Assembly (NCBI GenBank): GCA_002347925.1
Contig: DDYL01000211.1
Coordinates: 47,115 to 56,749, forward strand
Direction: 5' to 3'
Length of the DNA stretch: 9,635 nucleotides
Source: Chloroflexi bacterium UBA2235
GTDB taxonomy: Bacteria; Chloroflexota; UBA11872; UBA12225
Below, one piece after another: positions 1-6,570 of this stretch; position 1 is the stretch's first letter; every line of letters begins with the position of its first letter. Below the pieces are notes generated by a model. It did no database searches, was not told the origin of the DNA, and saw nothing but the letters and a program-made list of their open reading frames with translations. The position numbers and the translations under genes were made by a program.

Positions 1-332
1 GCCAGTTCCGCGCTGTGTGGCGTGAGGTAGTACTCGGCATCCCGGCTGTTCAATGCCCCAAGCACGAGCGCCTTGGTTTCGCCTGATCGAACCCGCGCGA
101 TCGCGGCATCCAAGGCACCTCGCCGAATACTCACTCCGTAGGTAAGAAATGTGACCTGAGACGGCATAGGTGGGTCAGACGAGACTAGGAATGCACCAAG
201 GTTTGGCGCAATGAACGCCAAGACAACCAAGACCGCAGCGGCCAACGCTGTCCCCACCGGGCGCCGGGGAAGTCCACGTCGCACACGCGATGCACGCTCG
301 AACGGTACTGGCAGTTCTATCGGGACGGACAT
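1..332 (-). CDS. Membrane-anchored protein of unassigned family, 5' part only (runs off the left edge)
   Basis: An open frame of 110 codons begins at the ATG at 332 and continues without a stop to the window edge. GGAG at 341-344 sits 8 nt before the start. The N-terminus is short and basic (RVRRGLPRR, residues 16-24). One hydrophobic segment follows at about residues 27-50, then a soluble extracytoplasmic stretch. This is the layout of a type II anchored protein or an uncleaved signal anchor. The visible soluble part alternates short beta-like stretches (VTFLTYGVSI, then KALVLGA) with a helix. That is faintly like the start of a DUF218/YdcF-type domain, but too little is present to assign it. 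It follows the XdhC-family gene by 79 nt on the same strand, so it may be co-transcribed. I infer no CODH role. The gene call is fairly safe; the family is not. Confidence 0.65.
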   Translation of the reverse strand, partial: MSVPIELPVPFERASRVRRGLPRRPVGTALAAAVLVVLAFIAPNLGAFLVSSDPPMPSQVTFLTYGVSIRRGALDAAIARVRSGETKALVLGALNSRDAEYYLTPHSAEL

Positions 333-411
333 TTGCGCAACTCCGCAGACCCGTGAGGACGTACGAAACAAGACTTGCAAGCCGGCTGCGCCAGAGGGAG
401 TCAGGCGACCC

Positions 412-1419
412 TCACGCCCGTGCCGGTGACGGTTGACCAACTTTGTCCGCGAGGTTGACCCCAAGCTGCTTCGCATGCGTCCTGAGGCACCGCGGCGCGC
501 AGTAGTACCAGACATGGCCATCGTGTTCGAGACGATGCGGTGTCACTTCCGGATCCACCAGCATTCCACAGATTGGGTCCTCATGGAGCACCGGAACCTT
601 GGTCAGCACCTGCACCCGCACTCGTTCACCTTGTCCATGGACGCCCCGACGGCGCGAAACAAGGTCTGCAACGATTCCGAGAGCGACTTCCTGAAACGTT
701 CGGGCCCCGATCTCAATTCCCGGCCGACATGCCACCCGTGCCAGGCGTTCGGGATCAACACCCGTCATCGCCAAGTCGGCAATCGTTGCTTCGAACCGGC
801 GCACACTCGCGACGAGTCCGACATACGATGTCTCCAACGCGAGGACCTGACGTAGAGCCTCCTCGTCCCACAGTCCATGGGTCGCGACGATTGCAAAGCG
901 TTCCCGGGACGCGGGATACGCCGATGGGTCGATCCGGTCGACCACGACTGACGCAGTTGGAAAGTCCTCCGGCGTCGCCAACGCGTCCACGACGACGACC
1001 TCGAACCCAACAACGTGTCCAATCGACGCGACCGCAGCGGCCGCGGGCGAGACACCGCAGATGATCAGTTGAGGTGCCGGTAGGAACGGTTCAATGAATA
1101 CCTCCACCACGCCTCCGCTAAAACAACTCATTTGGTGAACCGTCAATCCGGTCCGAGGCACCGCGACACCGTCAGGCGTCAGAAGGACAAGCCTTGGTTC
1201 GCCATCTTCCAAAGAAGCCAACGCCTCGGAAATCACGGTGGGCTGGGCACAACTTCCGCCAATCCAGCCTTGGAGACGCCCATCAGACCGGATGACAGCC
1301 TTGTCGCCGGGGCGGCACGAAGTCGGACGCTCCGCGCGGACGACCGTCGCGACTGCAAACGCCTCACCGCGGGACCGTGCTTCTCGTTCGTGGGTAATCG
1401 CCGTGGGTTGGAATGCCAT
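412..1419 (-). CDS. XdhC/CoxI-family molybdoenzyme maturation factor with C-terminal YHS domain
   Basis: The product is a 335-residue cytoplasmic accessory protein. XdhC relatives bind molybdenum cofactor and assist its sulfuration and insertion into xanthine-dehydrogenase-family enzymes, so the likely client is the CODH encoded just upstream. The XdhC N-terminal domain spans about residues 10-80 and has the conserved GGSCAQP loop (54-60, Cys57). A Rossmann-like C-terminal domain spans about 117-255. Its dinucleotide loop is degenerate: CGVSPAAAAV (121-130) replaces the usual GGGHVG-type sequence. A third module at about 279-322 is a YHS/TRASH-like metal-binding domain, with DPICGM (281-286) and YYCAPRC (305-311). 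Cys284, Cys307 and Cys311 are candidate ligands. Plain XdhC proteins lack this module. The start is set by GGGAGG at 1426-1431, 6 nt before the ATG. The gene lies 182 nt after coxL on the same strand, with a hairpin between them. CoxI is the closest named equivalent. Confidence 0.88.
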   Translation of the reverse strand: MAFQPTAITHEREARSRGEAFAVATVVRAERPTSCRPGDKAVIRSDGRLQGWIGGSCAQPTVISEALASLEDGEPRLVLLTPDGVAVPRTGLTVHQMSCFSGGVVEVFIEPFLPAPQLIICGVSPAAAAVASIGHVVGFEVVVVDALATPEDFPTASVVVDRIDPSAYPASRERFAIVATHGLWDEEALRQVLALETSYVGLVASVRRFEATIADLAMTGVDPERLARVACRPGIEIGARTFQEVALGIVADLVSRRRGVHGQGERVRVQVLTKVPVLHEDPICGMLVDPEVTPHRLEHDGHVWYYCAPRCLRTHAKQLGVNLADKVGQPSPARA

Positions 1420-1540
1420 CTGTAGCCTCCCGATATCTCGTCACCCTTACTGGCGCCCGGACGCACTCCAGTCATCGCAGCGCCCGTTAGCCAATGATGG
1501 CACGACTAACTAGCCCCCCACGGTGTGACATGGAAATGCG

Positions 1541-1576
1541 ACGGGGACCGCACCCGAGTTGGTATGCAGTCCCCGT
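1541..1576 (-). terminator. Hairpin downstream of coxL (possible terminator or operon attenuator)
   Basis: ACGGGGACCGCA (1541-1552) and TGCAGTCCCCGT (1565-1576) form a 12-bp stem around a 12-nt loop, starting 25 nt after the coxL stop. In minus-strand RNA the one imperfect position is a U-G wobble, so the stem is continuous. In plus-strand RNA it would be an A-C mismatch, so the structure suits the cox transcript. The following sequence (CGCATTTCC on the minus strand) is only weakly U-rich, so partial termination or 3'-end protection of coxMSL mRNA is as likely as full termination. Confidence 0.5.
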
Positions 1577-1601
1577 TGGGTCTAAATCGAGCCAGGTGTC
1601 C

Positions 1602-3980
1602 TTACGATCCTGTCACCCCGTGGTCACGAAGGACCTTCCAGACCTTTGAAGGGGTCATCGGAATGTCGATGTGCCTGACACCAAGGTGCCAAAGCGCATC
1701 CACAACTGCGTTCGCGATCGCGGGAGGCGCACCGACCGTCGCAGACTCGCCAACGCCCTTCGCACCGAATGGATGATGCGGTGACGGAGTGATGGTCTTA
1801 TCGGTCTCCCAGTTCGGTGTCTCAACCGCGGTCGGGACAAGGTAATCAATGAAACTTCCGCCAAGACAGTTACCCGCCTCGTCGTAGCTGATCTCCTCGT
1901 ACAGCGCTGGCGCGAGGCCCATCGACAAGCCACCATGGATCTGCCCATCGACAATCATGGGATTGATGATGTTCCCGCAGTCATCGACGGCCACGAACCG
2001 GCGCACGTGCACCTGCCCAGTACCAGCGTCGATGTCGACAACGCAGATGTAGCTGCCGAACGGGTAGGTCAGGTTAGGTGGGTCGTAATAGTGGGTGGCC
2101 TCGAGCCCGGCCTCCATCCCTTGCGGATGGTTGGTGTAGGCTGCGAACGCAATCTCCTGGATGGTCTTGAATGCCTCGGGGTTGCCCTTGACGGTGAACT
2201 TTCCGGGTTCCCACTCAAGATCTTCCTCGGCAACTTCCATCAGGTAGGCCGCAATCTTTCGGGCCTTGTCACGGATCTTGCGCGCAGCCATGGCCGCGGC
2301 AGCTCCCGAAGTCGGCGTCGACCGGCTAGCGTAGGTGCCGAGCCCGTACGGCGCGGTGTCGGTATCCCCTTCCTCGACCTGGACGTGGGCCATTGGAATG
2401 CCCAGTTCCTGGGCAACAATCTGGGCGTACGTCGTCTCGTGGCCCTGGCCTTGAGACTTCGTGCCAAACCGGGCAATCGCCTTGCCCGTCGGGTGCACGC
2501 GGATCTCGGCCGAGTCGAACATCTTGATGCCGAGGATGTCGAAGTCCTTGGACGGACCAGCCCCAACAATCTCCGTGAAACTGCTGATGCCAATCCCCAT
2601 GTATTCGCCGCGCGCCCGCTTCTCAAGCTGTTCGCGACGAAGGTCGTCATACCCGATGATGTCCATCGCCTTCTGCAATGCGGCGTGGTAGTCACCAGAG
2701 TCGTATTCCCAGCCAAGGACCGACTTGTACGGGAATTGCTCCTTCTCAATGAAGTTCTTCATGCGCAAAGCGGCCGGATCCATTCCGATCTGGTGCGCCA
2801 TGATGTCCACCATGCGCTCGATGGTATGGACCGCCTCAGTGACCCGGAATGAACACCGGTACGCCACGCCCCCCGGCGGCTTGTTGGTGTACGCACCATC
2901 AACTTCGACGTGCGCAGCCTGGAGATCGTAGGAACCGGTGCAAATGTGATAGAGGCCTGCAGGGAACTTCGAGGGGTTCGCGGCAGCGTCGGCGTACCCG
3001 TGATCGGCCAGCGTCTTGAACCGCAGCGCGGTCAACTTGCCATCCTTCGTCGCCGCCAACTCGGCCGTGGTGTGGTAGTCCCGCGCAAACGAGTCAGCCT
3101 GGAGGTTTTCCATGCGGTCCTCGATCCACTTGACCGGCTTGCCGATCAGCACGGTTGCGGCGACCGCAATCACGTATCCCGGATAGACCGGCACCTTGCC
3201 ACCAAACCCGCCACCAATGTCCGGTGAAATGATCCGGATCTTCTCCTCGGACAATCCGACGTGACCCGCCACGAGGGCAAACACCGTGCGAATCGCGTGG
3301 GGCGCCTGAGTGGTCATCCAGACCGTCAATTTGCCCTCGGTCTTCTCGAATGACGCCACGCAACCACAGGTCTCAATGGAGGCGACATGGATCCGGGGAA
3401 TGTAGATGTCCTGCTTCACCACGACGTCCGCTTCGGCGAACGCCTTGTCGGTTACCGCCGCATCCCCAACTTCCCAGTGGAAGATGTGGTTGTCAGTCTT
3501 GCCCGGCTTGTCGGTCCTCAGTACGGGCGCATCCGGCAGAAGTGCCTTGAAGGGGTCAACAACGACGGGAAGCTCCTCGTACTCGACGTCGACCGCCGCC
3601 GCACCGTCAGCCGCGATGTACCGGTCTGTCGCAATGACGGCCGCAACTTCCTGCGCCTGGTACATCACCTTGTCGACCGGCAGCACCATCTGGGTGTCAG
3701 ACATCAGAGTCGGCATCCAGTGAAGGTTGTATGCCTCCAGATCCTTGCCGGTTATGACCGCGAGGACCCCCGGGATTGCCAATGCCTTTGACGCATCAAT
3801 GCTCACGATCTTGGCGTGCGCATACGGACTGCGCACGATGTCCATCCAGAGCATGCCGGGCAGGTTCACGTCTTCAACGTAGTTGCCCTTACCCTGGAGG
3901 AAGCGCGGATCTTCCTTCCGCTTCATCGAGTGGCCCATGCCACCAATGGCGGCGGCCGTCATCGGAATCGTCTGGGTCAT
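1602..3980 (-). CDS. coxL: Form I aerobic carbon monoxide dehydrogenase, large (Mo/Cu catalytic) subunit
   Basis: CoxL oxidises CO with water to CO2, two protons and two electrons at a Mo-S-Cu centre on molybdopterin cytosine dinucleotide. Electrons pass to the CoxS clusters and CoxM FAD. The protein has 792 residues, the usual length (about 800). Visible motifs are TTQAPH (223-228, Gln225 near molybdenum), GGGFGGK (256-262), AYRCSFR (373-379) with the copper-ligand Cys376 (codon at 2853-2855), QGQGHETTY (510-518), and GAKGVGES (739-746) with the catalytic Glu745. AYRCSFR is diagnostic of form I, true CODH; form II homologues have a different loop. The ATG at 3980 is preferred over upstream in-frame ATGs because GGGAGGTGA (3986-3994) lies 5 nt before it and it follows the coxS stop by 1 nt. 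The 27 extra codons upstream would lie inside coxS and are not CoxL-like. Confidence 0.97.
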   Translation of the reverse strand: MTQTIPMTAAAIGGMGHSMKRKEDPRFLQGKGNYVEDVNLPGMLWMDIVRSPYAHAKIVSIDASKALAIPGVLAVITGKDLEAYNLHWMPTLMSDTQMVLPVDKVMYQAQEVAAVIATDRYIAADGAAAVDVEYEELPVVVDPFKALLPDAPVLRTDKPGKTDNHIFHWEVGDAAVTDKAFAEADVVVKQDIYIPRIHVASIETCGCVASFEKTEGKLTVWMTTQAPHAIRTVFALVAGHVGLSEEKIRIISPDIGGGFGGKVPVYPGYVIAVAATVLIGKPVKWIEDRMENLQADSFARDYHTTAELAATKDGKLTALRFKTLADHGYADAAANPSKFPAGLYHICTGSYDLQAAHVEVDGAYTNKPPGGVAYRCSFRVTEAVHTIERMVDIMAHQIGMDPAALRMKNFIEKEQFPYKSVLGWEYDSGDYHAALQKAMDIIGYDDLRREQLEKRARGEYMGIGISSFTEIVGAGPSKDFDILGIKMFDSAEIRVHPTGKAIARFGTKSQGQGHETTYAQIVAQELGIPMAHVQVEEGDTDTAPYGLGTYASRSTPTSGAAAAMAARKIRDKARKIAAYLMEVAEEDLEWEPGKFTVKGNPEAFKTIQEIAFAAYTNHPQGMEAGLEATHYYDPPNLTYPFGSYICVVDIDAGTGQVHVRRFVAVDDCGNIINPMIVDGQIHGGLSMGLAPALYEEISYDEAGNCLGGSFIDYLVPTAVETPNWETDKTITPSPHHPFGAKGVGESATVGAPPAIANAVVDALWHLGVRHIDIPMTPSKVWKVLRDHGVTGS

Positions 3981-3981
3981 C

Positions 3982-4491
3982 TCAGTCACCTCCCTGCAAG
4001 ACAGCCTCGGGGGCGGGCGTGGCATGCATCTTGCGCTGCGCGTACTGGATCGCCTTGACAATGTTGACGTAGCCGGTGCAACGGCACAGATTTCCGGAGA
4101 TTGCCTCGCGGATTTCCGTTTCGGTCGGCTCGTTCACCGTCCGAAGCAGTGCCGTCGCCGTCATCATCATGCCGGGGGTGCAGAATCCGCACTGGAGGCC
4201 ATGTTCTTCCCAGAACCCCTCCTGAACCGGATTCAGTGTTCCACCGATCGCCAAGCCTTCCACCGTCGTGAGCGACTTGCCCTCGGCCTGGACCGCAAAC
4301 ATGGTGCAGGACTTGACTGGTTCCCCGTCAAGGTGGATCGTGCACGCACCGCAGTGGGATGTCTCGCATCCAACGTGCGTGCCAGTCAGACCCAACGTCT
4401 CACGGATGCAATGAACCAGAAGCTGGCGGCTTTCCGCCTGGACCGACTTCGCTTCGCCATTGATCGTGAAGTTCACCGTTTTCATTGACAT
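3982..4491 (-). CDS. coxS: Carbon monoxide dehydrogenase small subunit, two [2Fe-2S] clusters
   Basis: CoxS carries electrons from the molybdenum centre of CoxL to the FAD of CoxM in the (LMS)2 enzyme. Its 169 residues show the two standard domains. The plant-ferredoxin-like domain has Cys42, Cys47, Cys50 and Cys62 (CETSHCGAC followed by KSC). The helical domain holds the cluster nearest molybdenum, with Cys101 and Cys104 in CGFCTPG plus Cys136 and Cys138 in CRCTGY. All eight ligands are present. The ATG at 4491 shares one base with the coxM stop (TGATG), a translational-coupling arrangement. GGGGAGG at 4501-4507 lies 9 nt upstream. A second ATG two codons on (4485) is less well spaced. The C-terminus ends with a short non-conserved tail and is followed 1 nt later by coxL. 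Confidence 0.97.
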   Translation of the reverse strand: MSMKTVNFTINGEAKSVQAESRQLLVHCIRETLGLTGTHVGCETSHCGACTIHLDGEPVKSCTMFAVQAEGKSLTTVEGLAIGGTLNPVQEGFWEEHGLQCGFCTPGMMMTATALLRTVNEPTETEIREAISGNLCRCTGYVNIVKAIQYAQRKMHATPAPEAVLQGGD

Positions 4492-5369
4492 CAGTGGCTT
4501 CCTCCCCGGGCACGGGATACCGCCCGGCCAATCGCGCGACCGGCCAGCACGCGGACCAGGTCGCGCTTGTACTCCGCTGAACCGCGCAGGTCAGACTTCG
4601 GGTCACTCTCGTGAGCAGCAAGTCTCGACGCGTCGGCAATCGCCTGCTCAGTGATCCGATGCCCAACCAGGGACGCCTCGGCACTCGTTGCACGCGCTGG
4701 AACATCCGTCACGTTCGTGAGACCGATCCTTGCCGCGATGCAAGTGTCGTGATCGTCAAGCGTGACGTTCACCGCAACTGCAGCAATCGCGTAATCACCA
4801 ACTTTGCGCTCAAACTTGATGTAAGCCCCGCCACTGCGAACACTCGGTGCCGGGATACGGATTTCGGTCAGGACTTCGTCCGGTTCAAGCGCCGAGGCGA
4901 AGAATGACGGGAAAAACTCATCGATCGGGATTAGCCGGTCACCATGCGGACCGTGCGCGACGACCGTGGCCCCCAGGGCCAGCATTGTTGCGGGATGGTC
5001 ATTGGCCGGGTCGGCGTGGGCAAGGTTTCCACCAATCGTCGCCCGGTTCCGCACCAGCGGATCGGCAATGACCTTCGCGGTCTCGAACAGGATTGGATAT
5101 CCATGCTTTACCAGCGATGACCGCTCCAACGCTGCCTCCCGCGTCATTGCGCCAATCCGGAGTTCACCGTGTTCCTCTCGGATGTACTCCAGACCCGACA
5201 CCCCGTTGACGTCAACGATGAACACCGGTTGCGCTAACCGTAGCTTCATCGCCGGGATAAGGCTCATGCCACCAGAAAGGATCTTCGCGTCAGATCCGTG
5301 TTTGGCAAGCAAGCCAACCGTCTCTTCCAGTGAGTGCGCCACCACGTACTCGAATGATGCTGGTATCAC
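4491..5369 (-). CDS. coxM: Carbon monoxide dehydrogenase medium subunit, FAD-binding (GTG start)
   Basis: CoxM accepts electrons from CoxS onto FAD and passes them to the quinone/respiratory chain. From the GTG at 5369 it has 292 residues (about 290 is usual) and begins MIPASFEY, matching the known CoxM start MIPGSFDY. With this start the FAD pyrophosphate motifs fall at 32-36 (SGGMS) and 111-114 (TIGG), the numbering known for the Oligotropha carboxidovorans protein. The canonical first motif is AGGHS, so His is replaced by Met35 here. An ATG five codons upstream (5384) is in frame, but the ribosome binding site GGGAGGG lies within its first codons, so it is unlikely to be used. An open frame reaches further to 5513 without CoxM-like sequence. 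This is the first gene of the operon and overlaps coxS by 1 nt. Confidence 0.95.
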   Translation of the reverse strand: MIPASFEYVVAHSLEETVGLLAKHGSDAKILSGGMSLIPAMKLRLAQPVFIVDVNGVSGLEYIREEHGELRIGAMTREAALERSSLVKHGYPILFETAKVIADPLVRNRATIGGNLAHADPANDHPATMLALGATVVAHGPHGDRLIPIDEFFPSFFASALEPDEVLTEIRIPAPSVRSGGAYIKFERKVGDYAIAAVAVNVTLDDHDTCIAARIGLTNVTDVPARATSAEASLVGHRITEQAIADASRLAAHESDPKSDLRGSAEYKRDLVRVLAGRAIGRAVSRARGGSH

Positions 5370-5375
5370 TCGGAA

Positions 5376-5382
5376 CCCTCCC
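5376..5382 (-). promoter_or_regulatory. Ribosome binding site that fixes the coxM GTG start
   Basis: GGGAGGG on the minus strand lies 6 nt before the GTG at 5369. It overlaps the first three codons of the alternative ATG at 5384, whose own upstream region has only a distant GAGG. This spacing and the match to the known CoxM N-terminus both favour GTG. Confidence 0.75.
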
Positions 5383-5646
5383 ATGCGGGTCGATGCCTCA
5401 GGCCCGCCCGCCCGTCGTCGCGCACCCGCGCGCTCGGAGAACAAAGCTGGTACCTCGCCAGGGTGCGGTATGCAAATCTGTGTGCCGACCGGCCACATTG
5501 CAGTTCCGCTCACTGAGCACTGCGCTAGCTTGTGGGCAAACTATCCGTACCCGTGCCAAAACGCAAGTGCATGGGACTACTTCCCGCGTGCAGAAAGTCA
5601 AACGTCGGTGCGCTTGGCGCCCGGATTCTCTTCCACGGGTATCGTT

Positions 5647-5666
5647 CTGCGTCTGGCGCCACGCAG
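5647..5666 (+). repeat. Small inverted repeat / hairpin in the leader of the TIM-barrel gene
   Basis: CTGCGT (5647-5652) and ACGCAG (5661-5666) are exact complements around an 8-nt loop, CTGGCGCC. The hairpin lies 4 nt before the larger palindrome at 5671-5689, so a transcript starting upstream would carry two consecutive stem-loops. Alone it could be chance in GC-rich sequence. Confidence 0.35.
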
Positions 5667-5670
5667 CGTC

Positions 5671-5689
5671 GTTGGTGGCAGCCACCAAC
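5671..5689 (+). promoter_or_regulatory. 19-bp perfect palindrome abutting the RBS of the TIM-barrel gene (operator or mRNA hairpin)
   Basis: GTTGGTGGC and GCCACCAAC are exact 9-bp complements around a single A at 5680. One nucleotide separates the palindrome from the ribosome binding site AAAGGGG (5691-5697). As DNA it has the symmetry of a dimeric-repressor operator. As RNA it could fold into an 8-bp stem with a CAG loop just upstream of the ribosome site. The sequence cannot decide between these. Confidence 0.55.
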
Positions 5690-5703
5690 CAAAGGGGTTT
5701 CAC

Positions 5704-6564
5704 ATGAGATTCGGAATGAGCGGTGCCTTCCTGCCCGCCTCAATGGATGACTTCACACCCGAAATGGCACGTCGGATCCGGGACCTTGGGTATTCAGGAT
5801 GCTTCACCCGGTTTACCGACGATCCGTTCACGACCGCACCGGCACGAGCGAACCGTGTCCGAGATCTCCTTGCGGAGCATGGCCTTCGGATGTACCAGGC
5901 CATTGGGTACCGCCCTCCGTTGATCCATCCCGACGAAACGGTCCGAACCAATGCCGTGCGAACGCTTGCCGCGGCCGTCAGGCTGACCAAGGAGCTCGGG
6001 TGTCGAGGCACTCACACGGGGCCCGGTTCGCTCAATCCTCGTGGCGCCTGGTTTCCTCACCCATACAACTGGACCACACAGGCCAAGGACCAGCTGATCA
6101 AGAGCCTCCGGGAAGTGGCACCCGTCGCTGAGGAGTGCGGCGTGTACATCGGCATGGAGGGCCACCTGCTCGTGACCCTCGACTGTGCCGAAACCATGGC
6201 CGAGGTCCTCGGGGCCGTCAACTCCCCGTTTGTCCGCTGCGATCTCGACCCGGTGAATTGGATCACTCGTGAAACCGTGTTCGATACCGGACCCGCGATT
6301 GATCACATGGTCAAAGTGCTTGGCTCGTTCATCATCGGCGGCCATGCCAAGGATGTCATCATCGAAGACCGTTTGGTCCTGCATATCTCGGAATGCGCCG
6401 CCGGGACTGGCATTCTCGACTGGGATACGTTTCTGCCCCACATCGAAGCGCTAGACCCGGATGCGCCTCTGGTCGTAGAACATTGCACGACCGAAGAACT
6501 TGGACCAATCAGCGAGTTCCTGCACGAAAAGGCCACGGAACTCGGCATCACCGTTCGGAAGTAG
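5704..6564 (+). CDS. Sugar phosphate isomerase/epimerase-like TIM-barrel protein (xylose-isomerase-like / AP endonuclease 2 fold)
   Basis: The 286-residue protein matches the xylose-isomerase-like TIM-barrel family, which includes keto-sugar epimerases, inositol-pathway enzymes and hydroxypyruvate isomerase. These act in the cytoplasm with a divalent metal. Candidate metal and catalytic residues lie at the expected strand ends: Glu152 in GMEGH, Asp180 and Asp182 in CDLDPVNW, His214 in GGHAKD, and Glu259 in VVEH. No signal peptide or membrane segment is seen. The ATG at 5704 is chosen because AAAGGGG (5691-5697) is 6 nt upstream and the protein begins at the first barrel strand (MRFGMSGAF). 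The open frame extends 246 codons further upstream, but that part is antisense to coxM and then intergenic. The gene converges on a sugar dehydrogenase and a dehydratase-like gene, suggesting shared carbohydrate catabolism. Reaction and substrate are unknown. Confidence 0.88.
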   Translation: MRFGMSGAFLPASMDDFTPEMARRIRDLGYSGCFTRFTDDPFTTAPARANRVRDLLAEHGLRMYQAIGYRPPLIHPDETVRTNAVRTLAAAVRLTKELGCRGTHTGPGSLNPRGAWFPHPYNWTTQAKDQLIKSLREVAPVAEECGVYIGMEGHLLVTLDCAETMAEVLGAVNSPFVRCDLDPVNWITRETVFDTGPAIDHMVKVLGSFIIGGHAKDVIIEDRLVLHISECAAGTGILDWDTFLPHIEALDPDAPLVVEHCTTEELGPISEFLHEKATELGITVRK

Positions 6565-6570
6565 GCAAGC

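Larger units (their letters stand above)
5370..5703. other. Divergent intergenic region between coxM and the TIM-barrel gene
   Basis: This stretch of 334 nt should hold both promoters and any operators for the CODH operon (leftward) and the isomerase-like gene (rightward). I see no convincing sigma-70 -35/-10 pair in either direction. The half nearest coxM (about 5385-5450) is very GC-rich and low in complexity (runs of GCCCGCCCGCCCG type). The right end carries two inverted repeats, listed separately. The plus frame of the downstream gene stays open through the region back to 4966, but the translation there resembles no protein family and overlaps coxM antisense, so I read it as non-coding. 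Confidence 0.6.

Noticed and set aside
1486..1510. Inverted repeat GTTAG...CTAAC upstream of the XdhC-YHS gene
   Set aside because: The arms are only 5 bp around 15 nt, readily expected by chance. Without a second copy or conservation it cannot be called an operator.
1935..2852. Long plus-strand open frame (305 codons) inside coxL
   Set aside because: It is a shadow of the high-GC coxL coding strand, with no recognisable domain and no independent ribosome site that I could support.
3981..4061. coxL start at the ATG at 4061
   Set aside because: The 27 added residues are an out-of-frame reading of the coxS 3' end. The ATG at 3980 has GGGAGGTGA 5 nt upstream and gives a normal CoxL N-terminus.
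5614..5645. Possible plus-strand promoter TTGGCG / TATCGT before the TIM-barrel gene
   Set aside because: The spacing is 20 nt, too long for a normal sigma-70 promoter, and both hexamers are weak matches.
4966..5703. N-terminal extension of the TIM-barrel gene by 246 codons in an open frame
   Set aside because: Most of it is antisense to coxM, the rest is the divergent intergenic region, and the translation resembles no domain. A good ribosome site precedes the ATG at 5704.
5794..6441. Minus-strand open frame (215 codons) inside the TIM-barrel gene
   Set aside because: It is antisense to a gene with clear family motifs, and the translation has no family-like pattern.
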